From Faeciplasma sp900553675 (lineage in GTDB: Bacteria > Bacillota > Clostridia > Oscillospirales > Ruminococcaceae), in assembly GCA_958428235.1 (NCBI GenBank), contig CAUAFG010000009.1, positions 1 to 64,000 of the forward strand: DNA of 64,000 nucleotides, given 5' to 3'. A model generated the notes under the pieces. That model was not told where the DNA came from, made no database searches, and was given only the letters and a program-made list of their open reading frames with translations. Positions 25,114 through 34,701 of the stretch are shown one piece after another. Positions within the stretch are counted from its first letter, which is position 1, and every line of letters begins with the position of its first letter. The position numbers and the translations under genes are program-made.

Positions 25114-27369
25114 ATGAGCAGACAAAACGCTGTGCAGAATCAAAAGGAAATAAATACTGTATCCGGAAAGCGTCCGACTGCGGGCAGGCTGCGTGGCATA
25201 CCCATGGCAGTTCTGCTCTTAATTTCGGTTGTTCTGATGTTTGTGATAATCCGCTATTATTATGTGGAGCTGGATGACCAGCTGTTTGCCGAAAGAAGCA
25301 CACATCTTGTGGAAATCACCGAGAAGGTCGCGGATATATTCGATATCACCATCGCCCGCTCGTGGGACAGTGTTAATACCATGGAGCAGTTTCTTTCCGT
25401 GGAATGGACACGTGCGCAGACGGAGGACGAGCTTATGCAGTATCTGAAAGATATGAGCCGGTTCCGAACCGATCAGGGCAGTATTTTTCTTTTGTTGGAC
25501 GATGATTTCCGCTACTATTCTTCAGACGGCAATAAAGGCTATTGGAGAGAGCTTCCGATGATTATCAAAAGTCAAAGTGGAACGCAGGAATTGATAACAA
25601 CTCTGCCCTACCAAAGCAGTTCTCTTACCTATCTTTGCTTTTTAAAGCAGCTGCCCGAAAAGCCCCGACTTGAGGCAACCGGCAAATCCATCTCATATGT
25701 TATGCTGGCTGTGGATATCCAATCGCTCAACGATGGATTTTCGGTCAACACCTTCGGAAGCAGAGGCTATACATATATCGTGAATAAGGACGGCCGCACA
25801 CTTTTAGCTCCGAACGATGCCGACAGTCGGTTCAAGGCATACAATATTGTCAGCGCTCTTGAGGAGGATGAATTTATCCACGGCGGCACTATTGAGGATT
25901 TGCGCGCCTGTGTTAACAGCCTTGAATCCTGCGTGCTGGAATTCCGCAGCGAGGGGACAGAGTATTTCGTATCCTGCCACAGTGTGGGCGGAGAGGGCTG
26001 GAATACTTTGATTTTCGTGCCCACAAGCGTTCTGGGAAACAGTGCCGACCATATGCTGGGGAGCACCCGCCGTTTCTTTGTTGCGCTGGGTATACTGCTG
26101 ATTTTCGACTTTTCCTTCCTTGTTTTCTACCTGACAGATAACCGCAACCGCAGGCTTATGGAACAGAAGGAGGAATCCAACCGTCAGCTTAAGGCGGCGG
26201 CTGAGGAAGCCCAAAGCGCAAACCGGGCAAAGAGCGAGTTCCTTTCGCATATGTCTCACGATATCCGAACGCCCATCAACGGCATTATGGGTATGACCGA
26301 AATCGCTCAGAAGAATATTTCCGATACTGCGCGCGTGGAGGATTGCCTGGGCAAAATCAGCAATTCCTCGCAGCACCTTCTTTCGCTTATTAACGACGTT
26401 CTGGATATGTCCCGAATCGAAAGCGGGAAGGTCACCCTCAACTCTGAGCCTATGAATATGATAGCCACGATAGACGAATGTGCTTCTATTATCGGGGGAC
26501 AGCTCTTAAACCGAAATGTAGAGTTTATCCGCGAATTCGATAATTACGAGCATCCACATCTCATCGGAGACGAGCTCCACCTGCGTCAGGTGTTGATAAA
26601 CATTCTGGGCAACGCCGTTAAGTTCACGCCGGACGGTGGAAAAATCTATTTCCGCGTAAAGGAAACCGGATTATCCGACGGCAGGGCGGATTACCACTTT
26701 GAAATCGAGGATACCGGCATCGGCATGAAGCCGGAGTATCTAAAGCACATATGGGAGCCTTTCTCGCAGGAGGACGGCGGAAACCGCACCAACTACAAGG
26801 GAACCGGCTTGGGCATGGCAATAACCAAGCAGTTTGTTGATATGATGGGCGGAACCATAACCGTTGAAAGCGTGCTTCATGAAGGAAGCAAATTCACCAT
26901 AGATCTTGGCTTTGACATCGACAGTAACGCCGTGCTTGCCGTTGATGAATCGGCGGCGGAAGATATCCGCCTGGACGGAATGAAGGTTATGCTGGTTGAG
27001 GACAACGAAATCAACATGGAAATCGCCCTGTTCATGCTGGAGGATGTCGGCATAACCGTCACCTGCGTTGAGAACGGCAAGCTTGCCGTCGAGAAATTTG
27101 AGCAAAACGAACCGGGCACATTCGACCTTATCCTTATGGATATCATGATGCCGGTTATGAACGGACTTGACGCCGCAAAAGCCATTCGCGCGCTTGACAG
27201 ACCTGACGCCAAAACAATTCCGATTGTGGCTATGACCGCCAACGCCTATGATGACGACGTACGCAACGCCCGCGAGGCGGGAATGAACGGACATCTGGCA
27301 AAACCGATCGATACCAACCTGCTTTACCACACGCTCAACGAGATGTATCACGGAAAACAAGCCGATTAA
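25114..27369 (+). CDS. Hybrid sensor histidine kinase/response regulator with Cache-like sensor
   Basis: 751 residues. TM1 ~29-50, extracytoplasmic PDC/Cache-like region ~51-320 (GYTYIVNKDGRTLLAP is a typical motif), TM2 ~325-345. Then HisKA with phospho-acceptor His382 in SHMSHDIRTPINGIMGM, an ATPase domain with DTGIGMKP, and GTGLGMAI, and a receiver domain with VEDNEINMEI, phospho-acceptor Asp676 in LILMDIMMP and MTANAYDDD. There is no Hpt or output domain, so phosphate must pass to a protein encoded elsewhere. Two lipoproteins follow 28 nt downstream and are probably its ligand-binding partners. AGAGGGTCTGGG is a fair ribosome binding site. Confidence 0.92.
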   Translation: MSRQNAVQNQKEINTVSGKRPTAGRLRGIPMAVLLLISVVLMFVIIRYYYVELDDQLFAERSTHLVEITEKVADIFDITIARSWDSVNTMEQFLSVEWTRAQTEDELMQYLKDMSRFRTDQGSIFLLLDDDFRYYSSDGNKGYWRELPMIIKSQSGTQELITTLPYQSSSLTYLCFLKQLPEKPRLEATGKSISYVMLAVDIQSLNDGFSVNTFGSRGYTYIVNKDGRTLLAPNDADSRFKAYNIVSALEEDEFIHGGTIEDLRACVNSLESCVLEFRSEGTEYFVSCHSVGGEGWNTLIFVPTSVLGNSADHMLGSTRRFFVALGILLIFDFSFLVFYLTDNRNRRLMEQKEESNRQLKAAAEEAQSANRAKSEFLSHMSHDIRTPINGIMGMTEIAQKNISDTARVEDCLGKISNSSQHLLSLINDVLDMSRIESGKVTLNSEPMNMIATIDECASIIGGQLLNRNVEFIREFDNYEHPHLIGDELHLRQVLINILGNAVKFTPDGGKIYFRVKETGLSDGRADYHFEIEDTGIGMKPEYLKHIWEPFSQEDGGNRTNYKGTGLGMAITKQFVDMMGGTITVESVLHEGSKFTIDLGFDIDSNAVLAVDESAAEDIRLDGMKVMLVEDNEINMEIALFMLEDVGITVTCVENGKLAVEKFEQNEPGTFDLILMDIMMPVMNGLDAAKAIRALDRPDAKTIPIVAMTANAYDDDVRNAREAGMNGHLAKPIDTNLLYHTLNEMYHGKQAD

Positions 27370-27396
27370 TATTATCAATATATAGGAGACTTGCAG

Positions 27397-29250
27397 ATGA
27401 AAATAAAAAACATATTAAAACGAATTGCGGCTGTCTGCCTTTGCACCGCCGTTATGCTTTCCGTTGCTTCCTGCGGAGGAAGCCCCGCTTCAACGCCCTC
27501 CGACGATAGCGGTGAGGAGGTCAGCCTGCATCTTTTGGAGGTCAACAACAACTACTTCCGTAATTTCACGCAGGCTGTTAAAAACAGCGTCCCCGATATG
27601 CCGCTGAATATAGAGTATTACAGCGGTTCTAATCCGACCAGCTACATCAGTCAAAAGCTGGCAAGCAGCGAGCCGCCGGATATCATCTATTTCAGCAACA
27701 CGCCATCAATCGAATTTCAGCAGGAGTATCTGTTGGATATTTCAAGCTATGACTTTTTGAAAAATTACAATCTTTCGCTTGTCAATCAGCGCGATGTCAA
27801 CGGCGCTGTGTACGCGGTTCCAGCAAACTATTCGATAATATGTATGCTGTACAACAAAACGCTTTTTGAGGAGCACGGCTGGAAGGTTCCGCAGACCCAC
27901 GACGAGTTGGTTTCACTGTGTAAGCAGATACGTTCGGAGGAGCCGGAGCTGATACCAATTACCCATGCCGGCTCAATGGCGGGCACATATTGGCGGATAA
28001 TCGGTGAGTTGGCTCAGTGCGGCTTTTTGGGCACCCGCGACGGTGTGCTCTGGCAGGAAAAATATGTTGCCGGCGACGCCTCATTTGAAGAAGGCTTCGG
28101 CGAAACCATAAACAGGCTTCAGCAGCTTATTGACGTGGGTGCATTCGATGTCGCTGATAAGGAAGCCAAAAACAACGACATCACCGACAATCTGAATCTG
28201 GTTAACCGCAGGGCTGCTATGTCCTTTACGACAGGCGGTTTTCCGTATCTTGTTGAAAGCATAAAGACCTGCAAAGACGAAATCGGAGGTATTCCGTATC
28301 TTGGAGACACCCCCGAAAGGCAGTTCCTCAATGTTTCCGTAAACAACATCGGTATCAGCAAGCGCCTTGCCGAGCCCGGCAACGAAAAGAAGCTCGAAGC
28401 AGCCATTAAGTTTATGGAATACTTCTCCTCGGAGGAAGGACAAAATGCCTTCCGCGTGGCGGTAACAGATGTTTCGCCGCTGGCTGGCAGTGTTCCTTCT
28501 GAGGAATTTCCGCCCTATAAAGACGTTTGGGATGTGTTCAGCTCCGGCTCGGTCGCTCCATATATTCTTGAAGGCTATGAGGATGTTTGGGTAGAGGCAG
28601 GAATGTTTGTCAAGGACGAGCTGTTTAACAGCGGCAGTCTTGAAGGGCTTTCCGAAATGGTGGACGAGCTTCATAAGCAGGCGCTCAGCGAGGATACCTC
28701 TGCCGTTCATGTGGCAACAGTCCCTGAGGATTTAACGCATATCGAAACCGTTCAGCTGATGGCTGATCTTTTGCATGAAGCCGGTGGAGATGTTGCAATT
28801 GTTTCGGACGGCGGCGCAATCAACGGCGTACCCAACACCGGCGGCGTCAGCGGCAGGCTGTATGCCGGCGAACTGGATTATCAGAGCTATTACGCCTGCG
28901 TCCCCGGAAACAGCGGAAAAACCCTTGTAAAGCTCACCGTTACCGGTGAAGAACTGTTTCGTCTGCTCGAAAGCGGCAGAACCATGACCTTTGAAGATAA
29001 AAGCGCTGTGTTTGATTACTATTGGTCGGGCATGGACGCTGTTATGGAAAACGGCAAAATAACCTCTGCCGCTCTTTCCGACGGCAGAACCATTGAGAAG
29101 GACGGCAGCTATCAGGTGATAATTTCTTCCGCAGACTATGATGCACAGGCGTATCCCAACGGAGAAGATACCGGCTCTGTTATAAAAGAAGCGTATCTTG
29201 GATTTATGACCGGCAAGACTCTTACCGCTCCAAAGAAGCTGTGCAGATAA
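27397..29250 (+). CDS. Lipoprotein: solute-binding domain fused to 5'-nucleotidase C-terminal domain (copy 1)
   Basis: 617 residues from ATG 27397 (TAGGAGACTTGCAG). Lipobox LSVASC gives a lipid-anchored extracytoplasmic protein. Residues ~45-440 are an ABC-type family 1 solute-binding domain (FRNFTQAVKNSVPDMPLNIE; AVPANYSIICMLYNKTLFEE). Residues ~450-617 resemble the 5_nucleotid_C domain (ADLLHEAGGDVAIVSDGGAI; TVTGEELFRLLESG; YQVIISSADYDAQAYPNGED). The metallophosphatase catalytic domain that normally precedes it is missing. No permease or ATPase genes are near, but a Cache hybrid kinase is directly upstream. Possible ligand receptor for that kinase, perhaps for nucleosides or sugars. Confidence 0.82.
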   Translation: MKIKNILKRIAAVCLCTAVMLSVASCGGSPASTPSDDSGEEVSLHLLEVNNNYFRNFTQAVKNSVPDMPLNIEYYSGSNPTSYISQKLASSEPPDIIYFSNTPSIEFQQEYLLDISSYDFLKNYNLSLVNQRDVNGAVYAVPANYSIICMLYNKTLFEEHGWKVPQTHDELVSLCKQIRSEEPELIPITHAGSMAGTYWRIIGELAQCGFLGTRDGVLWQEKYVAGDASFEEGFGETINRLQQLIDVGAFDVADKEAKNNDITDNLNLVNRRAAMSFTTGGFPYLVESIKTCKDEIGGIPYLGDTPERQFLNVSVNNIGISKRLAEPGNEKKLEAAIKFMEYFSSEEGQNAFRVAVTDVSPLAGSVPSEEFPPYKDVWDVFSSGSVAPYILEGYEDVWVEAGMFVKDELFNSGSLEGLSEMVDELHKQALSEDTSAVHVATVPEDLTHIETVQLMADLLHEAGGDVAIVSDGGAINGVPNTGGVSGRLYAGELDYQSYYACVPGNSGKTLVKLTVTGEELFRLLESGRTMTFEDKSAVFDYYWSGMDAVMENGKITSAALSDGRTIEKDGSYQVIISSADYDAQAYPNGEDTGSVIKEAYLGFMTGKTLTAPKKLCR

Positions 29251-29260
29251 GGAGCATCCT

Positions 29261-31096
29261 ATGAAAAAGTTTATTTCTTTTCTTTTGGCAGCGGCAATTG
29301 TGTTTTCACTTGCGGCGTGCGGTTCTGTGAAAGAGCCGGACAGCGCGCCTTCGGACAAGAAAAAGGTGTCCTTAAGCGTGCTATGCGTCAATACCGATTA
29401 TTCGCAGAATTTTGTGCGCACCATTCAAAAGCATTTTTCCGACGTGGATTTGCAGGTTGAGTATCATGGCGCGTCCAACAACCCTTCGGGTTATATAGAT
29501 CGCATGGTTGAGAGCGGTAATGCTCCCGATATAGTGTATTCAGGGGCGATTTTAAGGGAAGACTTGCAAAAGAATTATCTGCTGGATCTTTCCGCCTACG
29601 ACTTTGCCGGTCGGTACAGCGTATCTATTATTAACCAGCGCGACGTTGACGGTGCGCTGTATATGCTCCCGGGAACCTATTCCGTCTTTTCCATGCTTTA
29701 TAACAAATCTTTGTTCGAGGAAAAGGGCTGGACTGTTCCAACCACCAATGACGAATTTGTAGCCCTGTGCAGGCAAATCCGCGAGGAATCGGATATAATA
29801 CCGGTCGCTCATACTGGATTTACCGTCGGCACATACTGGCGTATGCTGGGTGCGCTGGCTCAGAGCGGCTTTTTGGGCACGTCTGAGGGCGCGGAATGGA
29901 CAAAGGAATTTGTAAAGGGAGAAGCTTCCTTTGAAGAGGGCTTTGGCGAGGCTATCCGTATGATGCAGGGCTGGAAGGAAGCCGGAGTGCTTGATTCGTC
30001 CGATATAACCTCGGTCAACAGCGATGTGTATGCAAAGCTTACAAACCGTGAAGCGGCAATGGCATATCCGGTCGGCGGACTTGCAAGCCTTAGCAAGGCA
30101 ATATCCGACGGCGAGGACGAAATCGGGGCGTTTCCGTTCCTTGGAAAGGATGCCGAAAGCGGACTGCTGACTACCTCTATAAACTTCAACTTCGGACTTA
30201 GCAAGTCCTTAGGGGATAAGGGCAACGAGAAAAAGCTGGCAAAGGCGCTGGATATTATGGCGTTTCTATCCTCTGAGGAGGGGCAAAAGGAGCTGGCTGT
30301 TTTGGATACGGACGTATCTCCGCTCGGCAAAAAGACCCCGCCCGCAGAAAACACTCCCTATGCCGACGTGTGGGAGCTTGTTGAGAGCGGAGACTGCCTG
30401 CCCTATCTTCTTACCGATTATTACGACGTTTGGGTACAGTGCGGCTCCGAGCTTAAGGAAGCCATGATGGGAGACGGTTCATTTGACGCCATCGCCGCCG
30501 ACATGGACGAGCTGCATAAAAAGGCTATGGCAGATCAGCAATCGGTTTTGCCGCTGGCAACAGTCGAGGAGGATATGACCCATCAGCAAACGGTGCAGAT
30601 CATGGCGGATCTGCTCTATGAAACAGGCTCGGATGTTGCCATCGTATCGGACGGAATCTTTATCGACGGCATTGCCAACACCACCGGAGTAAGCGGACGG
30701 CTATTCGCCGGAGACATATATTCTGAAACATCCTATATAATCAACATCCCCGGCGCGTTCAACAAAAACTTAGTCCGCCTTACTCTTACAGGCAGGGAGC
30801 TGTTTGAACTTCTCGAGGGCGGACGCAGTGTCACCGATGGCAATAAAACGGCAGTATTTGATTACTACTGGTCGGGTGTTGACGCACAGATTGAAAACGG
30901 CAAAATAGTTTCGGCAGCCCTTAAAGACGGTACCCCCATAGAGGAAAGCAAAACCTACACGGCGGTTATGTGCGCAGGCGACTATGACGCTGAGGCTTAT
31001 CCCAACGGCGAGGACACAGGAATAATCGTGTCGGACGCATACCTTGCGGTTATGGAGGGAAAGACAATTACCGCTCCGGAGAAGCTTTGCAGATAA
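29261..31096 (+). CDS. Lipoprotein: solute-binding domain fused to 5'-nucleotidase C-terminal domain (copy 2)
   Basis: 611 residues, a paralogue of the preceding gene along its whole length; matching blocks include INQRDVDGALYMLPGTYSVF, TYWRMLGALAQSGFLGTSEG and FDYYWSGVDAQIENGKI. Lipobox FSLAAC. AAGGAGCATCCT precedes the ATG, ten nt after copy 1. The duplication has diverged considerably, so the two may bind different ligands. The chain ends in an almost identical sequence, TITAPEKLCR versus TLTAPKKLCR. A terminator follows, so kinase plus two lipoproteins form a complete unit. Confidence 0.82.
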   Translation: MKKFISFLLAAAIVFSLAACGSVKEPDSAPSDKKKVSLSVLCVNTDYSQNFVRTIQKHFSDVDLQVEYHGASNNPSGYIDRMVESGNAPDIVYSGAILREDLQKNYLLDLSAYDFAGRYSVSIINQRDVDGALYMLPGTYSVFSMLYNKSLFEEKGWTVPTTNDEFVALCRQIREESDIIPVAHTGFTVGTYWRMLGALAQSGFLGTSEGAEWTKEFVKGEASFEEGFGEAIRMMQGWKEAGVLDSSDITSVNSDVYAKLTNREAAMAYPVGGLASLSKAISDGEDEIGAFPFLGKDAESGLLTTSINFNFGLSKSLGDKGNEKKLAKALDIMAFLSSEEGQKELAVLDTDVSPLGKKTPPAENTPYADVWELVESGDCLPYLLTDYYDVWVQCGSELKEAMMGDGSFDAIAADMDELHKKAMADQQSVLPLATVEEDMTHQQTVQIMADLLYETGSDVAIVSDGIFIDGIANTTGVSGRLFAGDIYSETSYIINIPGAFNKNLVRLTLTGRELFELLEGGRSVTDGNKTAVFDYYWSGVDAQIENGKIVSAALKDGTPIEESKTYTAVMCAGDYDAEAYPNGEDTGIIVSDAYLAVMEGKTITAPEKLCR

Positions 31097-31108
31097 TCTT
31101 AAAAAATG

Positions 31109-31140
31109 ATAAGCGCCCGTTTGCCGGACGCTTATTCTTA
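31109..31140 (+). terminator. Terminator of the kinase/lipoprotein unit
   Basis: ATAAGCGCCCG and CGGACGCTTAT arms with TTGC loop followed by TCTTA; one mismatch. Confidence 0.7.
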
Positions 31141-31391
31141 TGTATCCCCAAAACTGTCTTCGGCTCTATTCTCAAACTCTCTTACCGCCAGACAAAACTC
31201 CTCCCATCCGCACCCTGTCTATGTTTTCGGCAAGGAGTCTCAGTTATTGATATCTTAATTCAAGGCTTTTTTCTTACTTATGTGTTATTCCTCATGGGCA
31301 AGGTCGGCAGAGCTTGTAAGACCCAATTTTTTTAATCGCTATAGCGCATCTACGGAATAAAACTTGTATTGATAGGTTTTTCCGTTGTCTG

Positions 31392-31418
31392 CAACTTGTG
31401 CAAAATTTGCACAAGTTG
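31392..31418. promoter_or_regulatory. 27-bp perfect palindrome
   Basis: CAACTTGTGCAAA (31392-31404), central A, TTTGCACAAGTTG (31406-31418). It stands alone in the ~700-bp gene-free region 31141-31833 and is followed by AATTTTT, so it is either an operator or a hairpin terminator. The rest of that region holds two promoters (TTGACA 31592-31597 with TATTAT 31616-31621; TTGTAA 31747-31752 with TAAAAT 31770-31775) and repeat element H. Confidence 0.6.
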
Positions 31419-31637
31419 AATTTTTGGATAATCTTTTAAAAACTTTGAAACGCATTATTGACAAACCAAAAGCTTGTTGAATATCCGGAAAGCAATATGC
31501 TTTTATTATCTGAAATCTGCATAATAACTCCGGACGACTAAGATCTATAGCAATCTCAATTAAATATACTTGATAATAAGTGAATAATAACTTGACAATA
31601 AGTGTATATTAAGTGTATTATAAAAACAAAAGCTGAA

Positions 31638-31727
31638 AATACTAAGTTCTCGTAAAAACGCAGCTAAAAATCGACATAATACTGCTCTATGATGGGAGTT
31701 ACAGCGATTTTACGAGAAATAAGTGTT
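31638..31727 (+). repeat. Intergenic element H (~90 bp)
   Basis: Left end AATACTAAGTTCTCGTAAAA, right end TTTTACGAGAAATAAGTGTTA: terminal inverted repeats with 11 perfect pairs (TTCTCGTAAAA/TTTTACGAGAA) extended by the family termini. It belongs to the same class as copies at 36216 and 62880. Confidence 0.65.
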
Positions 31728-31833
31728 AAAACAACACAAAGCCGAATTGTAACCACGCTTCATTTATGCTAAAATATATCCGTACATACCACCCCTGCAC
31801 AACCCAACCGACACAAATAAAGGAGACAAGCCC

Positions 31834-33828
31834 ATGGCAGAATATATTGATGAAAACAGCTTTTCACTGTTTGATATAAACGAGCCCGAAAAAGAAGCGG
31901 GCACAAAGCTGGATGTAGTAAAGCTTGGCTACATCTCCGCAGAAGCCATGACATGGCAGGAGCTTTTTAAGGGATATAACGAGCTTTACGCCATAACCTT
32001 TTCGTCGGGAATCAATTTCGTATATGCTCTTCTGGATATGTTTGATAAGGCGGAGGTGATATTTGGCAGCGAGGAAGTGATGTCTTTTTCAATGCAGGAA
32101 ATCATGGCGTATCAGAGCAAGACGCTTGAGCGTATAAGGGAGACATCCGGAAAAGCAAGGCAGAAGCTGCTCGACCGCATAGAGGATGGGTCGGTTCATT
32201 TATATGTCGCCAGAAAACGGCTGTCTCACGAAAAGATATATCTGCTGAAAGCGGACGATGGCAGAAAGCGCGTTGTTATGGGTTCTGCCAATATGTCATA
32301 TAACGCTTTTGGCGGAGTTCAGCGGGAGAATATCTGCTATATGGACGACGAATCCGCATATGACTGGTATATGGACTGCTTCAACGAGCTTAAGGAGGAC
32401 AGCACCGACGAAATATCGGTAAAGGCTCTGACCACAGCGGACGCTTGCGAAAATATTGACGCTCTGCCTATATCCGAGAGCGTCCGGGTGAAAAAGGCGA
32501 TTGTTATCGAGCCTTCAAAGGAAGCTTCCGATGATGTGAGATTCATTCTTGATACGCACAACCTGTCAAGAGAATTGGCTCCCATACTGCCCAAACCCGA
32601 TAAGAAAACCGGCAGGATTATAATCACTCCGGATATAATAACAAAGGTTCGCAGGCATCGGGCGGATGAGATCATAAAGAAAAAGGAGCTGCGCTCGGAG
32701 TATCCTCAGCTTAACATAGATGTCACAGAGCAAAAGGTTACGCTGAACGGTGAGATGTTGAATCTTGCGCCGCCGCGTGATGATATCTTAAATGACGTCA
32801 GTCTGTTCTTAAAATATATGGATGGCTACAGCAAGTTCCACGGCGACTACACCGGAATGCAGTACCGCTATTTTGAATTTGCAAACTGGTTTTTCTGCTC
32901 GCCGTTTATGGCTGTTATGCGTGATATGGCTGCCCGCTTTGAGCAGAACAAGCTGCCTTACCCTGTGTTCGGATTGGTCTACGGTCAGAGCAAGGCGGGA
33001 AAAACCAGCTTTCTTGAAACTCTGCTAAAAATGATGATAGGGCAGAAGCCGAAGGTGTCCGCTCCGGATTTCACCCGCTCGAGCATCGAAGGCTTAAAGC
33101 GTGAGGTTCAGGGTGCGCCGATCATTGTGGACGACTTAACGCAGACAAGGTTCAGCCAGCACGCCATAGAAACCATTAAGAACGACGATTTCGGAGTTAG
33201 CGAGCATTTAACAAATTATTCTGCGGTAGTCATCAGCGCAAACGAGGACGTTAAAGCGGTAGCTCCCGAGGTGATAAGGCGGACGGTTATTTGCAGGGTA
33301 GAAGCGGGGCTTACCAATACCGAGGTAATGAAGAGCAATATAGTCCGCATGGTTCAGCAGAAAATTGGCACTGCGTTTTATAGGGAGTATCTAAGGCGCA
33401 TGCTTGAAGTGATACCTGAGCTTATTGAGAAGATGAAGGATGACGAAGCGGAGAGCGCTCCTGATATTCTGGCGGTATCATCAAGAATCATAGTGGACAT
33501 TATTAAAGAACATTCCGAAGAAGTCCCCGAATACATAAGGGAGCTTTCGCTTGAGGACTATTTCAGCGAACACGTCACCGGCAAGCACGCCAAGGAGGCA
33601 ATAATAGGCGCATGGCGGAACAGCCCCAAGTCCTTTGTGATACAGCCTAAGACAAATGAACTGAGGTATAACGCCGGTCAGACCTACGAAGCGGACAGGC
33701 TGATGAAGGAGCTGCCCGAAACTCTGGAGGCTAAAAAATCCCGCGAGTGGGTAACGATGAATCTCACGGAAGCTAAAAAGTTTTTTGGGGTGGAGTTCAG
33801 AAAGTCTATTCTGCCATGGAAGGGATGA
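31834..33828 (+). CDS. PLD-type nuclease/P-loop ATPase fusion (candidate defence protein)
   Basis: 664 residues. The N-terminal ~200 residues are a phospholipase D-superfamily domain with one HKD-type motif: LSHEKIYLL (His132, Lys134) followed by GSANMSYNAF (Asn153), as in NgoFVII-like nucleases. A linker (~205-360) leads to a P-loop ATPase with Walker A VYGQSKAGKTS (384-391 core), Walker B PIIVDDLTQ (Asp433-Asp434) and a sensor-like SAVVISANEDVK. AAGGAGACAAGCCC precedes the ATG. It is a single-gene unit flanked by repeat elements H and C. Two active domains in one soluble protein, and the accessory setting, suggest nucleic-acid degradation triggered by ATPase sensing; this is inference. Confidence 0.75.
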   Translation: MAEYIDENSFSLFDINEPEKEAGTKLDVVKLGYISAEAMTWQELFKGYNELYAITFSSGINFVYALLDMFDKAEVIFGSEEVMSFSMQEIMAYQSKTLERIRETSGKARQKLLDRIEDGSVHLYVARKRLSHEKIYLLKADDGRKRVVMGSANMSYNAFGGVQRENICYMDDESAYDWYMDCFNELKEDSTDEISVKALTTADACENIDALPISESVRVKKAIVIEPSKEASDDVRFILDTHNLSRELAPILPKPDKKTGRIIITPDIITKVRRHRADEIIKKKELRSEYPQLNIDVTEQKVTLNGEMLNLAPPRDDILNDVSLFLKYMDGYSKFHGDYTGMQYRYFEFANWFFCSPFMAVMRDMAARFEQNKLPYPVFGLVYGQSKAGKTSFLETLLKMMIGQKPKVSAPDFTRSSIEGLKREVQGAPIIVDDLTQTRFSQHAIETIKNDDFGVSEHLTNYSAVVISANEDVKAVAPEVIRRTVICRVEAGLTNTEVMKSNIVRMVQQKIGTAFYREYLRRMLEVIPELIEKMKDDEAESAPDILAVSSRIIVDIIKEHSEEVPEYIRELSLEDYFSEHVTGKHAKEAIIGAWRNSPKSFVIQPKTNELRYNAGQTYEADRLMKELPETLEAKKSREWVTMNLTEAKKFFGVEFRKSILPWKG

Positions 33829-33832
33829 AAGT

Positions 33833-33973
33833 TAAACTTATCTCAGACTAAAGCGATATCGGGTTGATATATTGACAATAAATCGGGTGCAAAACCATCA
33901 AATGATGGATTCTGTACCCGATTTTATGACTATATATTATGGTATGGACGTTTTCAGACGTGAACTAGTGTTA
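33833..33973 (+). repeat. Intergenic element C (~141 bp)
   Basis: Starts four bases after the PLD-ATPase stop. Left end TAAACTTATCTCAGAC, core hairpin AAATCGGGTGCAAAACC / TGTACCCGATTT, right end TTTTCAGACGTGAACTAGTG then TTAC. The ends and core align with the right unit of copies A and B. Confidence 0.65.
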
Positions 33974-34032
33974 CATTCATAAACAAGGCGGCATATATGG
34001 ATGTGGATGTGCCAAAGCTTATGTACTTCGCG

Positions 34033-34701
34033 CTATATATCTTGTTTTTTCTCAAACTTCGACGAATCAAACTCATACACATCAAATTCGCCGCAGTAGG
34101 CACATTCGCCCATGCGCGGGGAATTTGTCACCGGAAGGATAGCATAATCATGCTCGTGCCCGTTGGCACAATCATCGCATAAAAAGGGATTTTTGCCGTC
34201 CCACCTGCACTCGCAGCAAATGCTGGTTGCCGGCTTTCCGCAATTGCCGCATATAAAGGTGTGCGGTATGTTCCTTGCAAGGAGGCGGACTGCCTTTCTT
34301 TGCCTGGGACGGCATGAGTGTCCTACAACTGTAATTTTCAGCGTTGTCGTACTGCCGAAATCATAGTCGTAATAGAAGGTGAAGCCTTTGGGCAAAAGTG
34401 ATATTTTTTTGGATTTTCCTATTTGTTCGATTCCTATTGCATAAAAGTTGCTCAAATGACCGCAGCATTCAAGCCAGATATCCCTTAAAAAACTGTCCAG
34501 CGGCTGCAGAGTTGAGGTCAGCGCGATGTCTACATACAGCCAATAAGACTTATCATCTGCGCCCTCGACCTTAAGAACGGCGCAATCCTGGCTGTCCGCT
34601 CCCGCATAGCTGTGATTAGAAAGAATATGCTTTGCAAATCCTGCTTTGGAATATGTATGTCCGCATAGATAGCAGTTGCCATTTGACTTAGATTCAGCCA
34701 T
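34033..34701 (-). CDS. Zinc-finger protein with pRiA4b ORF-3-like domain
   Basis: 222 residues. An N-terminal C2H2-like finger (CYLCGHTYSKAGFAKHILSN) is followed by a region resembling the plasmid pRiA4b ORF-3 family (LDSFLRDIWLECCGHLSNFY; FTFYYDYDFGSTTTLKITVV), then CxxC pairs (CGNCGKPATSICCEC; CDDCANGHEHDY; CAYCGEFDVYEFD). Several zinc ions are expected. ATG 34701 is favoured because GAAAGG lies eight nt upstream. The stop is TAG. Function unknown; similar proteins occur in Clostridia and archaea in accessory DNA. Confidence 0.65.
   Translation of the reverse strand: MAESKSNGNCYLCGHTYSKAGFAKHILSNHSYAGADSQDCAVLKVEGADDKSYWLYVDIALTSTLQPLDSFLRDIWLECCGHLSNFYAIGIEQIGKSKKISLLPKGFTFYYDYDFGSTTTLKITVVGHSCRPRQRKAVRLLARNIPHTFICGNCGKPATSICCECRWDGKNPFLCDDCANGHEHDYAILPVTNSPRMGECAYCGEFDVYEFDSSKFEKKQDI

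Noticed and set aside
31834..33828. Phage primase/helicase annotation for the PLD-ATPase
   Set aside because: The P-loop part superficially resembles phage helicases, but the N-terminal PLD motif and absence of other phage genes argue against a prophage gene.
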